Shown here: positions 9,891-18,076 of the stretch, piece by piece
How the letters are laid out: each line of letters opens with the position of its first letter
Numbering within the stretch: position 1 is the first letter of the stretch
From: an uncultured Woeseia sp.
Lineage (GTDB): Bacteria > Pseudomonadota > Gammaproteobacteria > Steroidobacterales > Woeseiaceae
Assembly (NCBI GenBank): GCA_913031125.1
Contig: CAJWFK010000008.1
Location: forward strand, 29,050 to 93,049
Direction of reading: 5' to 3'
DNA length: 64,000 bases
Notes under the pieces: generated by a model
Seen by the model: the letters and a program-made list of their open reading frames with translations, nothing else
What the model was told of the DNA's origin: nothing
The model's database searches: none
Made by a program: the position numbers and the translations under genes

Positions 9891-10358
9891 TTAGTCTCTG
9901 CACATATCGATGAGGACATCTAGTTTGTCAGGGTCTACACGCCCATACACCTTTTCGTCAATCATCACAGCCGGAGAGCAAGCACAGTTACCAAGACAGA
10001 ACACGGGCTCGAGGGATATCCCACCATCCTCAGTGGTTTCATGCAGCGCAACCTCCAACCTTTTTTCAGCATGAGCGGTTAATGACCGGCTCCCCATCGC
10101 TTGACACGCTTCTGCCTGACAAATTTTAACGATATGTCTACCTGGTTTGGTTGTTCGAAAGTCATGGTAAAAACTTACAACTCCATGGACATCGGCACGA
10201 GATATATTCAGTTCATCCGCTATCTGTCGGATAGCCTCTTTGTGGATAAAACCATATCGCTTTACAAATGCATGTAGTACCTGCACCAATAACTCGGGCT
10301 TACCCCCAAATTGATTGATTATTTCCGATCCGATAGCGTTGTCGTATTTGGTTGCCAT
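9891..10358 (-). CDS. fdsG: Formate dehydrogenase gamma subunit (NuoE-like)
   Basis: A 155-residue 2Fe-2S thioredoxin-like subunit of the soluble NAD-dependent formate dehydrogenase. The cluster ligands are visible as CQAEAC and, further on, CLGNCACSPAVMID. The HGVVSFYHDF segment is typical of NuoE/HoxE/FdsG proteins. With FdsB it forms the diaphorase module that reduces NAD+. It starts four bases after fdhD and ends just before fdsB, so the genes are co-transcribed. Confidence 0.93.
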   Translation of the reverse strand: MATKYDNAIGSEIINQFGGKPELLVQVLHAFVKRYGFIHKEAIRQIADELNISRADVHGVVSFYHDFRTTKPGRHIVKICQAEACQAMGSRSLTAHAEKRLEVALHETTEDGGISLEPVFCLGNCACSPAVMIDEKVYGRVDPDKLDVLIDMCRD

Positions 10359-10362
10359 TACT

Positions 10363-11205
10363 CTAATTTATTCTTTCTTGACCAGCGTAAATGTTGAAGT
10401 CGCCATCTCGTAAAAACCCCACCAGAGTCATTCCAAACTCTTTTGCTGCTTCAACAGCTAGGCTGGAAGGTGCGCCAACAGCTGCGAGTAACGGAATTCC
10501 TGCGACTAGCGTTTTTTGTATTAATTCAAAGCTCGCGCGCCCTGATACAAACAAGCCCAGATTTTTACCTAACGAAATATCTTTCTGCAACAATTTACCA
10601 ATAACCTTATCGGTCGCATTATGCCGTCCGACATCTTCCCGGACGATAGATATTTCACCATCCGAACCGAAAATTGCAGCCGCGTGAAGTCCTCCGGTTT
10701 CTGAAAAAACAGGTTGGCGGGCCCTTACAAGCTCCGGGATACGCAATAACATGTCTGTAGCGAACGCTGTGCCGACTTTTGTAAAACTATTTTGGCCTTC
10801 AACGCGCAGCGCATCCAGCGATGCTTTTCCGCAAACACCGCAGCTTGAAGTTGTATAAAAATGTCTCTCTAGTCGGTCGAGCTTCAAATCGACAGCATCC
10901 GACATTTCCACACGCAAAATATTTTGTAACCCACTACTGACTCCTGGTTGCCCCACATGTTTGGTAGAAACCACATCATCAGTAGATTTGATAATGCCTT
11001 CCGTAAACAAAAAGCCGAGTGCAAGCTCAGTATCATGGCCTGGTGTCCGCATCGTAATGGAAATCGATTTTGCAGCGGCACCGGTTGCCGCTGCAGAACT
11101 AACTTGGATTTCGAGTGGTTCTTCGACAGCAACATAGTCCATTGTTTGCCGCTTCCCTGAGCTGCAAGCTTTTTCAATATGAAACTGGCGACTTAATTCG
11201 GACAT
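10363..11205 (-). CDS. fdhD: Formate dehydrogenase accessory sulfurtransferase FdhD
   Basis: A 280-residue cytoplasmic protein. FdhD transfers sulfur, supplied by a cysteine desulfurase, to the molybdenum cofactor of formate dehydrogenase; without it the enzyme is inactive. The functional Cys-x-x-Cys lies in SSCGVCGKAS, and GRHNATDKVIGK and FVSGRASFELIQK are family signatures. It is the first gene of the minus-strand fds operon, which is unusual compared with the better known fdsGBACD arrangement, where the accessory genes come last. A 240-bp divergent gap separates it from the HiPIP gene. Confidence 0.95.
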   Translation of the reverse strand: MSELSRQFHIEKACSSGKRQTMDYVAVEEPLEIQVSSAAATGAAAKSISITMRTPGHDTELALGFLFTEGIIKSTDDVVSTKHVGQPGVSSGLQNILRVEMSDAVDLKLDRLERHFYTTSSCGVCGKASLDALRVEGQNSFTKVGTAFATDMLLRIPELVRARQPVFSETGGLHAAAIFGSDGEISIVREDVGRHNATDKVIGKLLQKDISLGKNLGLFVSGRASFELIQKTLVAGIPLLAAVGAPSSLAVEAAKEFGMTLVGFLRDGDFNIYAGQERIN

Positions 11206-11278
11206 TGACTTACCGTAAAGTTGTATGGCGTGGAGTATATCGCGATCAGTTGTTTTGACTAAGGAAGAGTTTAAATTT

Positions 11279-11304
11279 GATGGTTATTGTTTTTACAAAC
11301 CATC
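11279..11304. promoter_or_regulatory. Inverted repeat in the fdhD-HiPIP divergent region
   Basis: GATGGTT (11279-11285) and AACCATC (11298-11304) are perfect 7-bp inverted arms with a T-rich 12-nt loop. It lies 74 bases upstream of the fdhD start on the minus strand. It could be an operator or a small hairpin. Nothing in the sequence identifies a regulator. Confidence 0.3.
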
Positions 11305-11314
11305 AGTGTAACTA

Positions 11315-11348
11315 GTTGAGAATTATGCAAATAGGAACAATTCTCAAC
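11315..11348. promoter_or_regulatory. Long 10-bp inverted repeat, candidate operator
   Basis: GTTGAGAATT (11315-11324) and AATTCTCAAC (11339-11348) are perfect 10-bp inverted arms separated by 14 nt. The element sits in the middle of the divergent region between fdhD and the HiPIP gene, about 100 bases before the latter. Arm length and spacing suit a dimeric transcription factor that could control both directions. No T-run follows, so it is not a simple terminator. The regulator is unknown. Confidence 0.4.
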
Positions 11349-11445
11349 AACTAAAATAGCTACGAGATGCATGTAAATTGTTTTAAGATACGCGTCGTTA
11401 AAAAGTCACGAGCACGAACCGTTTAAAAGATAAAAGGAGAACCCC

Positions 11446-11769
11446 TTGAAGAATATTGCTAGGCGTAAGTTTATGCACCTGTCGGCTGCGGCTGTAGCTG
11501 GGTTAGTTGTTGTTCCTAGTCGCGAGGCTAAAAGTCAGGATATGCCGATGCTTGCAGAAAGTGACCCTGTCGCACAGTCACTCAAGTACACACACGATGC
11601 AAATGCCGTTGATCCGGCTTCCAGAGCAAATCCGGCGGCCGAACAAAATTGCTCCAACTGTGCCCTGATTCAGGGAGATGAGGGAGCGACTTGGCGGCCG
11701 TGCCAAATTTTCCCTGGAAAGCTAGTTAACAACAATGGATGGTGTGCTGTGTGGGCTCCAAAGGCTTGA
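11446..11769 (+). CDS. High-potential iron-sulfur protein (HiPIP), Tat-exported
   Basis: A 107-residue precursor of a small periplasmic 4Fe-4S electron carrier. The N-terminus has a Tat signal (ARRKFMHLSAAAVAGLVV), as expected for a protein that folds with its cluster before export. The mature part has the four cluster cysteines in the HiPIP pattern CSNC, then RPCQIFPGK and GWCAVW. Translation starts at TTG; AAGGAG sits six bases upstream and decides this start. HiPIPs usually carry electrons between the bc1 complex and a terminal oxidase or reaction centre. No photosynthesis gene is visible, so a respiratory role is inferred. Confidence 0.93.
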   Translation: MKNIARRKFMHLSAAAVAGLVVVPSREAKSQDMPMLAESDPVAQSLKYTHDANAVDPASRANPAAEQNCSNCALIQGDEGATWRPCQIFPGKLVNNNGWCAVWAPKA

Positions 11770-11810
11770 ATAAACAGCAATCAGTTGCTTCTCCAAGGGG
11801 GAAATAGAAA

Positions 11811-12995
11811 TTGTTCGAGCAACTCACTCTAAAACCCGCTGACAGCATACTTAAATTAATTGCTGAGCACCGAGACGACCCTAGGGCTGAGAAGGTAGAT
11901 TTGGGTGTTGGTGTGTATCGCGATAGTTTAGGTAGTACACCCATAATGAGATCTGTAAAAAAGGCGGAGCACTGGCTAGTTGGAAGTCAGGCGAGCAAGG
12001 CCTACTTAGGTTCTCGTGGCGATGCGGTATTTTGCGAAGCAATCCAACAGATGATGTTCGGGCACGAGTCGGTAAGCGATGGCAGAATTTCCACCATACA
12101 GTCACCAGGTGGCTCCGGAGCGTTGCGTATTGCTGCGCAGGTGATTCTGCGGGCAAATCCGAAGGCGACTATGTGGGTTAGTGACCCGACTTGGGACAAT
12201 CACGTACCATTGCTTGGCGAAGCTGGCGTCAATCTTCGTTCGCACACTTACTACGATAGACAAAAAAACACTATCCGATTTGATGGGATGTTGGAGGCAT
12301 TAAAGGAATCTGTGCCTGGTGATCTTATCCTATTGCACGGGTGTTGCCACAACCCAACTGGTATGGATTTATCTATTGAGCAATGGAATCGAATTGCTGA
12401 ATTTGTTGAGGAAAGAAAGTTGATTCCATTTATTGACCTCGCTTACCAAGGATTTGCAGAGGGTCTTGAAGAAGATAGATATGGGGTTAAAGTTATGTAT
12501 GAACGTGTACCAGAGTTAGTTGTTACTCAATCATGCTCCAAAAATTTTGGCCTCTATAGAGATCGTGTCGGCGCACTTTCAATGGTTGCAGCTGACGGAC
12601 CGTTAGCTGAGATTATGGATAGTCAGGTTTTATCCGCAGTTAGAACTATGTATTCAGTGCCACCTGACCATGGTGCGGCTGTGGTGTCAAAGATTATCAA
12701 TGATGCTGAACTCAAGTCAGAGTGGCTGGCTGAATTGTCAGCAATTCGGACACGTCTAAAGCAAATGCGTAAGCTGCTGGTTGAGGAGCTTTATAGAACT
12801 GCACCCACCAAGGATTTCTCGCACATTGAACGAACGACAGGTATGTTCTGCTACCTCGGTGTATCGGCCGAGCAGGTCGTCCTGTTAAAACAAGATCACG
12901 GGGTCTACCTTCTTGATTCTGGGCGCATTAATGTATGTGGTATTACCGAAAGCAATGTCCAATACTTAGCGGAGTCAATTGCTTCCGTTATTTAG
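11811..12995 (+). CDS. Aromatic/aspartate-type aminotransferase (class I PLP)
   Basis: A 394-residue cytoplasmic PLP enzyme of the AspC/TyrB subgroup, which moves amino groups between aspartate or aromatic amino acids and 2-oxoglutarate. The N-terminal DLGVGVYRD, the HGCCHNPTGMD segment and the PLP lysine in SCSKNFGLYRDRVG are all present. A substrate-binding arginine lies near the C-terminus (DSGRINVCGI). The start is TTG with an upstream AAGGGGG. Its length is close to E. coli AspC (396). Aspartate versus aromatic preference cannot be decided. The gene lies between the HiPIP and a PhyH-type dioxygenase. Confidence 0.9.
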   Translation: MFEQLTLKPADSILKLIAEHRDDPRAEKVDLGVGVYRDSLGSTPIMRSVKKAEHWLVGSQASKAYLGSRGDAVFCEAIQQMMFGHESVSDGRISTIQSPGGSGALRIAAQVILRANPKATMWVSDPTWDNHVPLLGEAGVNLRSHTYYDRQKNTIRFDGMLEALKESVPGDLILLHGCCHNPTGMDLSIEQWNRIAEFVEERKLIPFIDLAYQGFAEGLEEDRYGVKVMYERVPELVVTQSCSKNFGLYRDRVGALSMVAADGPLAEIMDSQVLSAVRTMYSVPPDHGAAVVSKIINDAELKSEWLAELSAIRTRLKQMRKLLVEELYRTAPTKDFSHIERTTGMFCYLGVSAEQVVLLKQDHGVYLLDSGRINVCGITESNVQYLAESIASVI

Positions 12996-13042
12996 TGGTA
13001 AATGACAAATCTCAAACATGCTCCGTGAATGGTAATTAGAAA

Positions 13043-13873
13043 TTGTTCGCACTGAATCAAGATGATCTTAAAAAATATAGAGTGGATGGTATCGTCCATT
13101 TGAAGGGTGCGTTTGAAGAGAAGTGGCTATCGCTATTGAGGCAGGGTCTGGAAAAAAATATGCGAATGCCCAGTCCTCGATTTGAAGGTCGTGATTTGGG
13201 GGGAGGGAAAGGCCGGTATTGCGAAGATTTTTGGATATGGTCTCTGATACCGGAGTTTGAAACCTTTGTAAGGAGCTCCCCGGCTGCAAACATTGCTGCT
13301 CAGCTGATGTGTGCTAAACGTATCAATCTGGTTATGGATAACTGGTTTGTTAGAGAAGCAGGTGCGAAATGCGGAGCACCATGGCATCACGATATTTCTT
13401 ATTTTGATTTCGAAGGCACGATGGGCGTGATTTGGATTCCATTGGAAAATCAAACTAACAGTATTGAATTTGTCCGTGGCTCACACTTGTGGAATCGGTT
13501 ATTTATGCGTGTCTGGTTTAAAGATCATCAGCCTGCCGCTCCCTCACAATTGGTTAACGGAAAGCTTTATGAGGAGCCGATAGACGTTAATGCGGATCGA
13601 AAAAAATTCGACATTGTTTCATTCGACATGGCCGAAGGTGATTGCTTGTTCTTCGATATCCGGACTTTACATGGTTCACCAGCAACGGCCTTGCCAAAGC
13701 AATCACAGAGCCGTTACACACTCCGTTTGGCCTCCGAGGATACAATAATTCAATATCGTGGTGACTGGGCAAAGGCTGAGCGACGTGTATTTGAAGAGTT
13801 TGGTCATCGTGATGGCGACGAATTGAATAGCGATTTCTTCCCAGCTTTATGGCCGGCTTCAGGCACAGGCTAA
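13043..13873 (+). CDS. Phytanoyl-CoA dioxygenase (PhyH) family protein
   Basis: A 276-residue Fe(II)/2-oxoglutarate-dependent oxygenase-like protein. The metal-binding HxD is visible in APWHHDISYF. The distal histidine is in LHGSPATA, and the 2-oxoglutarate arginine is likely in SRYTLRLA. The bacterial family hydroxylates varied small molecules, so the substrate is unknown. It starts at TTG 47 bases after the aminotransferase and may share its transcript. The stop codon shares the tetranucleotide CTAA with the convergent DUF192 gene. Confidence 0.85.
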   Translation: MFALNQDDLKKYRVDGIVHLKGAFEEKWLSLLRQGLEKNMRMPSPRFEGRDLGGGKGRYCEDFWIWSLIPEFETFVRSSPAANIAAQLMCAKRINLVMDNWFVREAGAKCGAPWHHDISYFDFEGTMGVIWIPLENQTNSIEFVRGSHLWNRLFMRVWFKDHQPAAPSQLVNGKLYEEPIDVNADRKKFDIVSFDMAEGDCLFFDIRTLHGSPATALPKQSQSRYTLRLASEDTIIQYRGDWAKAERRVFEEFGHRDGDELNSDFFPALWPASGTG

Positions 13874-14340
13874 TCCAGTAGCAGCACGCGACTACTAGTG
13901 TCTATGGACAATTCCTCGGCCGTGCCCCCATTTAGTTCAAGTACGTAATTAACTTCGGCCGCAGAGCGCCGTGAGATCAATGTATGTGGTTCTGCGTTTT
14001 TGTGGATATTAACTATCTGGCCAGCGGTGTCAAAGAAAACAATATCTAAAGGGATATACGTGTTTTTCATCCAGATCGAAAGAATCCGGCTTGTAGGATA
14101 TATAAACAACATACCAGTAAATTTTGGTAGATTCTGCACAAACATCAGGCCACGGCGTCGTTGTTCGCTTGTGACTGCAAGGTAAACATCAAAGCGGTAG
14201 CAGGCGTGTTCATTTGCCGAGATGAGTAGGATCGATTTATCAAATGCCTCGTCAACTGTGTCTGCGTAATCGTAATTCGACGTTTGCGCAGATAGGCATA
14301 GCCATAACACTAGTATTGAGATGATCCGCCAAGTTTTCAT
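13870..14340 (-). CDS. Exported DUF192 protein
   Basis: A 156-residue protein with an N-terminal hydrophobic signal segment (about residues 5-20) and one DUF192 domain. Typical family blocks are RRRGLMFVQNLP, the IWMKNTYIPLDIVFFD strand pair and the C-terminal VLELNGGTAEELSI. The function of DUF192 proteins is not established. The C-terminus overlaps the dioxygenase gene by four bases on the opposite strand. Confidence 0.85.
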   Translation of the reverse strand: MKTWRIISILVLWLCLSAQTSNYDYADTVDEAFDKSILLISANEHACYRFDVYLAVTSEQRRRGLMFVQNLPKFTGMLFIYPTSRILSIWMKNTYIPLDIVFFDTAGQIVNIHKNAEPHTLISRRSAAEVNYVLELNGGTAEELSIDTSSRVLLLD

Positions 14341-14612
14341 TTAGACAGTTGCGATCCAGCGTTTCAATAAAGCTTTTATACTTTTGAGGAAGTTCCTTAA
14401 TGTTAAACCCCAGTATACGGAGGTCTGGTTGAAGATTCTTGTCGTAAAGTACTTCGCTTTGTGATGTAAATTAAATGGCCTAACACCTTAATTCAAAGCA
14501 TCCGAAGCCATTACTGATAGCACTAGATCGAAATAAAAATGCCCTAAGCAGTTGGACTCGTTGCTTATCACCACTACAATGACACGCCTTTTGCTGTCGG
14601 AGTGATTGAATA
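14341..14612. other. Intergenic region upstream of the moxR-bat operon
   Basis: A 272-bp non-coding stretch between the divergent DUF192 and moxR genes. It must hold promoters for both directions, but I see no convincing -35/-10 pair, strong inverted repeat or terminator. The moxR ATG has GGAG about ten bases upstream. Nothing else stands out. Confidence 0.5.
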
Positions 14613-15581
14613 ATGAGCGTCTCAGAACAATTCCAAAATTTGGAGGCTCATGTGGCTAGCCTGATTGTTGGACAGGAGCATCTAATTAACCGGATGCTTA
14701 TTGCACTTTTGTGTGATGGGCACTTGCTTGTCGAAGGAGCACCAGGACTTGCCAAGACTCGCGCAATTAAAGTGCTTGCTGACAGTATCGAGGGAAATTT
14801 CCATCGCTTGCAGTTTACACCTGATCTTTTGCCTGCCGATCTAACGGGCACTGATATATATCGTCCACAAGAGGGCACATTTGAGTTTCGTGAGGGACCT
14901 TTATTCCACAACCTAATTTTAGCAGACGAGATAAATCGAGCGCCGGCCAAGGTTCAATCTGCTTTGCTCGAGTCGATGGAAGAGCGACAAATTACCGTAG
15001 GTGAAAATACCTATAAATTACCTGATTTATTTATGGTTATGGCTACCCAGAATCCCATCGAGCAGGAAGGCACATATCCGTTGCCAGAAGCACAGTTGGA
15101 TCGTTTTTTATTGCATGCTGAGGTTGGTTACCCTAGTCCAGAAGAGGAGCGGAATATTCTTATCCTCAACCGTAATGAAGCTAAAGCCGGAGTTCGTGAT
15201 GCGTTCACGCCAGCTACAATAACGCCGGAAATAGCTATCATGGAAGGTCGTAAGCAAATTCTTGATCTCCATCTGTCGGTGGAGTTGGAACAATATATTG
15301 TAAATGTTGTCGTTGCCACCCGCGATCCAGCTACTGTCAATAAAGAACTTGATGGCCAGGTGATGTATGGCGCAAGCCCGAGAGCTTGTATGGGCATTGA
15401 TCGTGCTGCACGCGCTCGAGCGTGGTTGCAAGGCCGCGATTATGTAGACCCGGAAGATATTCAAAATGTGGCGCCAGATGTTCTTCGCCATCGGCTTGTG
15501 ATGAGCTTTGAGGCCGAAGCCGACGGTATTACGGCCGATTCAGTAATAGAGGGCGTGCTCGATGGTGTTGGGGTGCCTTAA
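14613..15581 (+). CDS. moxR: MoxR-family AAA+ ATPase
   Basis: A 322-residue cytoplasmic AAA+ ATPase thought to act as a chaperone for von Willebrand A (VWA) proteins. The Walker A is GAPGLAKTRAI (about residue 41), Walker B ILADEINRAP, and sensor 1 MATQNPIEQEGTYPLPEAQ, all typical of MoxR. It is the first gene of a six-gene operon with DUF58, DUF4381, two VWA proteins and BatD. In other bacteria this set is linked to aerotolerance and envelope stress survival. The next gene starts 17 bases after its stop. Confidence 0.93.
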   Translation: MSVSEQFQNLEAHVASLIVGQEHLINRMLIALLCDGHLLVEGAPGLAKTRAIKVLADSIEGNFHRLQFTPDLLPADLTGTDIYRPQEGTFEFREGPLFHNLILADEINRAPAKVQSALLESMEERQITVGENTYKLPDLFMVMATQNPIEQEGTYPLPEAQLDRFLLHAEVGYPSPEEERNILILNRNEAKAGVRDAFTPATITPEIAIMEGRKQILDLHLSVELEQYIVNVVVATRDPATVNKELDGQVMYGASPRACMGIDRAARARAWLQGRDYVDPEDIQNVAPDVLRHRLVMSFEAEADGITADSVIEGVLDGVGVP

Positions 15582-15598
15582 GGGATCGTTAGGAAAAT

Positions 15599-16543
15599 AT
15601 GTTGCGTGTTTCGTCAATTACACCGGACTCACCAGTTAATATCAGCCAAGCTGGACTGATACGCCTGAGTGGGCCCGCACGGGCAATCGCTTTAGATGTT
15701 TTGCGTGTAAATTCTTTGCAGACTGGCGCCTATGTATCGCATTTTAAAGGTCGGGGGATGGAATTTGATGAGTCACGCCCTTACCAGCCGGGTGACGATC
15801 CGCGAAGTATTGATTGGCGTGTGACGGCGCGTAGTTCCGAGGCATATACAAAGTTGTTTCGCGAAGAGCGTGAACGCCCCGTGCTTATAATGACTGACCT
15901 TCGGGCTACGATGCATTTCGCCACAAAAGGGTGCTTTAAATCTGTAAATGCAGCGCGTGCAGCGGCCTTGTTAGCTTGGGCTGCGCATCATAGAGGTGAT
16001 CGTCTCGGAGGTATTGTGTTTGGGGATTCGCGGCACCGGGAGCTAAAACCGCGGCTGGGTCGTCAGGCAGCATTACGATATTTACATGAACTCGTTACAC
16101 ATCCTGATTGGGCTGTAAATGCTGCACCCGACGTTGCACAAGAAGAACCGTCACTTACCCAGGCAATAGCTATGTTGAAGCGTGTGACTCACCCTGGAAG
16201 TATGGTCATTATAATCAGTGATTTCGTTGGGCTTTCCCGCACAGCGCAGTCATATATGACGGGTATTGCTCGCCACAATGAAATACTAGCTATCTTTTTG
16301 AGTGATCCATTAGAGCGGCAGCTACCGCCGCCGGGCCGATATAGGTTAGTAAATGACGAAGATGAAATGGATATCGATACCTATGCGAAAGCTGCGAGAT
16401 TGGAATATCGACAGGCTTTTAAGGACCGATTACAGGACTTTGAAATATTTTGTCACCGTTATGGTATCCATCTGCTATCCCTTGCAACTGATGATGATCC
16501 GGTAAGGTTTTTACAGCAAGCGTTAGGGAAACGGACTAGATAG
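15599..16543 (+). CDS. DUF58 domain protein of the Bat operon
   Basis: A 314-residue protein with the DUF58 signature RPYQPGDDPRSIDWRVTAR followed by a degenerate VWA-like fold (IMTDLRATM; MVIIISDFVG). DUF58 proteins always accompany MoxR ATPases and are probably client or adaptor proteins; no catalytic activity is known. No signal peptide or membrane segment is evident, so it is likely cytoplasmic. The DUF4381 gene begins four bases after its stop. Confidence 0.9.
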   Translation: MLRVSSITPDSPVNISQAGLIRLSGPARAIALDVLRVNSLQTGAYVSHFKGRGMEFDESRPYQPGDDPRSIDWRVTARSSEAYTKLFREERERPVLIMTDLRATMHFATKGCFKSVNAARAAALLAWAAHHRGDRLGGIVFGDSRHRELKPRLGRQAALRYLHELVTHPDWAVNAAPDVAQEEPSLTQAIAMLKRVTHPGSMVIIISDFVGLSRTAQSYMTGIARHNEILAIFLSDPLERQLPPPGRYRLVNDEDEMDIDTYAKAARLEYRQAFKDRLQDFEIFCHRYGIHLLSLATDDDPVRFLQQALGKRTR

Positions 16544-16547
16544 GTTT

Positions 16548-17042
16548 ATGGACCCTGAGCAAATTCCCTTGAGAGATCTGCACCTTCCAGAAGATATTGG
16601 TTGGTGGCCCTTGGCACCCGGTTGGTGGCTACTCATTGTGATAGCAATGGCTGGGGTATTTTATTTGAGCTATCGCCAATATTTGAAGTGGCAATGGAAT
16701 GCAGCACGTCGCTCGGCCCTTGCGGAACTGGCTGAAATCCAGGCGGAATATGTTGGTGGCATGGATGCGTCAAGGCTTGCAAAGAAACTTTCGATTTTGT
16801 TGCGCCGAGGAATGCTCGCCTATGCCCCAAGAGGGAAAGTAGCCGGCTTGACTGGTGACAAATGGCTGGAATGGTTAGATCGGGGACTGGATGACTACCC
16901 ATTTACAAAAGGTATTGGCCGACGTATTACATCCGCCCCCTATAGAAATCCACAAAAGATTGGGGATGAACTAGATGCTCAAGGACTAATTGATGCCGTC
17001 CAGATACGATTGAAAAAGCCGCTGTCGGAGGATGTTTTCTGA
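16548..17042 (+). CDS. DUF4381 membrane protein of the Bat operon
   Basis: A 164-residue protein with the characteristic N-terminus PLRDLHLPEDIGWWPLAPGW and a single membrane segment (about residues 26-46). A cytoplasmic helical domain with a GLTGDKWLEWLD motif follows. It occurs almost only between DUF58 and VWA genes in MoxR operons, and its role is unknown. Its stop overlaps the start of the BatA-like gene by one base, which indicates translational coupling. Confidence 0.88.
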   Translation: MDPEQIPLRDLHLPEDIGWWPLAPGWWLLIVIAMAGVFYLSYRQYLKWQWNAARRSALAELAEIQAEYVGGMDASRLAKKLSILLRRGMLAYAPRGKVAGLTGDKWLEWLDRGLDDYPFTKGIGRRITSAPYRNPQKIGDELDAQGLIDAVQIRLKKPLSEDVF

Positions 17043-18076
17043 TGTGGTCATTTGCTTGGCCATGGATGTTATTGGTATTGCCGCTTCCGTGGGTAGTGCG
17101 CGCGCTAATGCCGCCAGTTGTTAATCCGCAAGACGCGGGCTTGCGCGTCCCGAGCTTCCGAGGTTTCGCAATGCTTGTTGACCGTTCTGATGTGGAAAAT
17201 TTACTTAGCTGGAGGGCGTGGATTGTAATCATTGCTTGGGTTCTTCTTGTAGTAGCTTCTGCACGGCCGGAACGTATTGGTGATGAACTTGATGTGCCTG
17301 TTTCAGGTCGTAACCTGATGCTAGCGGTTGATCTTTCCGGGAGCATGGATGCTAAGGATTTTGAACTGGGCAACAGGCGGGTTGATAGGTTGACAGCTAC
17401 TAAGGCAGTCGCCGGTGACTTTATTTCAAGGCGTGAGGGAGACAGGATTGGGCTTATATTATTTGGAGAGCGTGCATATTTGCAGGTTCCATTAACCCTT
17501 GATCGTGAGACTGTGAACACGCTTCTATTGGAAGCATTCATTGGTTTAGCGGGTGAAAAGACAGCCATCGGCGATGCGATTACGCTTGCTGTGAAACGGA
17601 TACACGATCAGGAGTCCGATAGTGGTGAGCAGGTACTGATCCTTCTTACCGATGGGGCTAATACAGCTGGCGAGATCGATCCTACTAAAGCTGCGGAGCT
17701 GGCTCAGCAAATTGGTATGCGAATTTATACGATTGGGATCGGCGCTGAACAAATGGTCGTATCTTCCATTACGGGCGGTATGCGGCGAGTGAATCCATCG
17801 GCAGATTTGGATGAGGATACACTCACGAAAATTGCCGAACTTACCGGCGGGCGCTATTTCCGAGCAAAGGATACAGCGGGGCTGCAGGATATTTACCGCT
17901 TGCTCGATGAAATAGAGCCGGTTGCTGAACCGGAAGGTGGTTTTCGACCGGTCAAGTCGTTCTACCATTGGCCTTTAGCTGCAGCCTTCGTTCTTACAGT
18001 GTTTCTAGCAATAATGAGTTTATTGGGCCGACTTCGGTTCGCGCGGTTTAGAGAGGTACAGTCCGATGCCGGATGA
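17042..18076 (+). CDS. VWA-domain membrane protein, BatA-like
   Basis: A 344-residue inner-membrane protein. Membrane segments near the N-terminus (about 5-20 and 58-75) and near the C-terminus flank a VWA domain facing the periplasm or cytoplasm. The metal-ion-dependent adhesion site is complete (DLSGSMD, a Thr in the middle region, and LLTDGANTAG). This corresponds to BatA, which binds protein partners through Mg2+. It overlaps the following BatB-like gene by 11 bases. Confidence 0.9.
   Translation: MWSFAWPWMLLVLPLPWVVRALMPPVVNPQDAGLRVPSFRGFAMLVDRSDVENLLSWRAWIVIIAWVLLVVASARPERIGDELDVPVSGRNLMLAVDLSGSMDAKDFELGNRRVDRLTATKAVAGDFISRREGDRIGLILFGERAYLQVPLTLDRETVNTLLLEAFIGLAGEKTAIGDAITLAVKRIHDQESDSGEQVLILLTDGANTAGEIDPTKAAELAQQIGMRIYTIGIGAEQMVVSSITGGMRRVNPSADLDEDTLTKIAELTGGRYFRAKDTAGLQDIYRLLDEIEPVAEPEGGFRPVKSFYHWPLAAAFVLTVFLAIMSLLGRLRFARFREVQSDAG

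Noticed and set aside
16927..17568. 213-residue minus-strand frame across the DUF4381/BatA genes
   Set aside because: It opposes two clearly coding genes in a coupled operon and has no recognisable domain.
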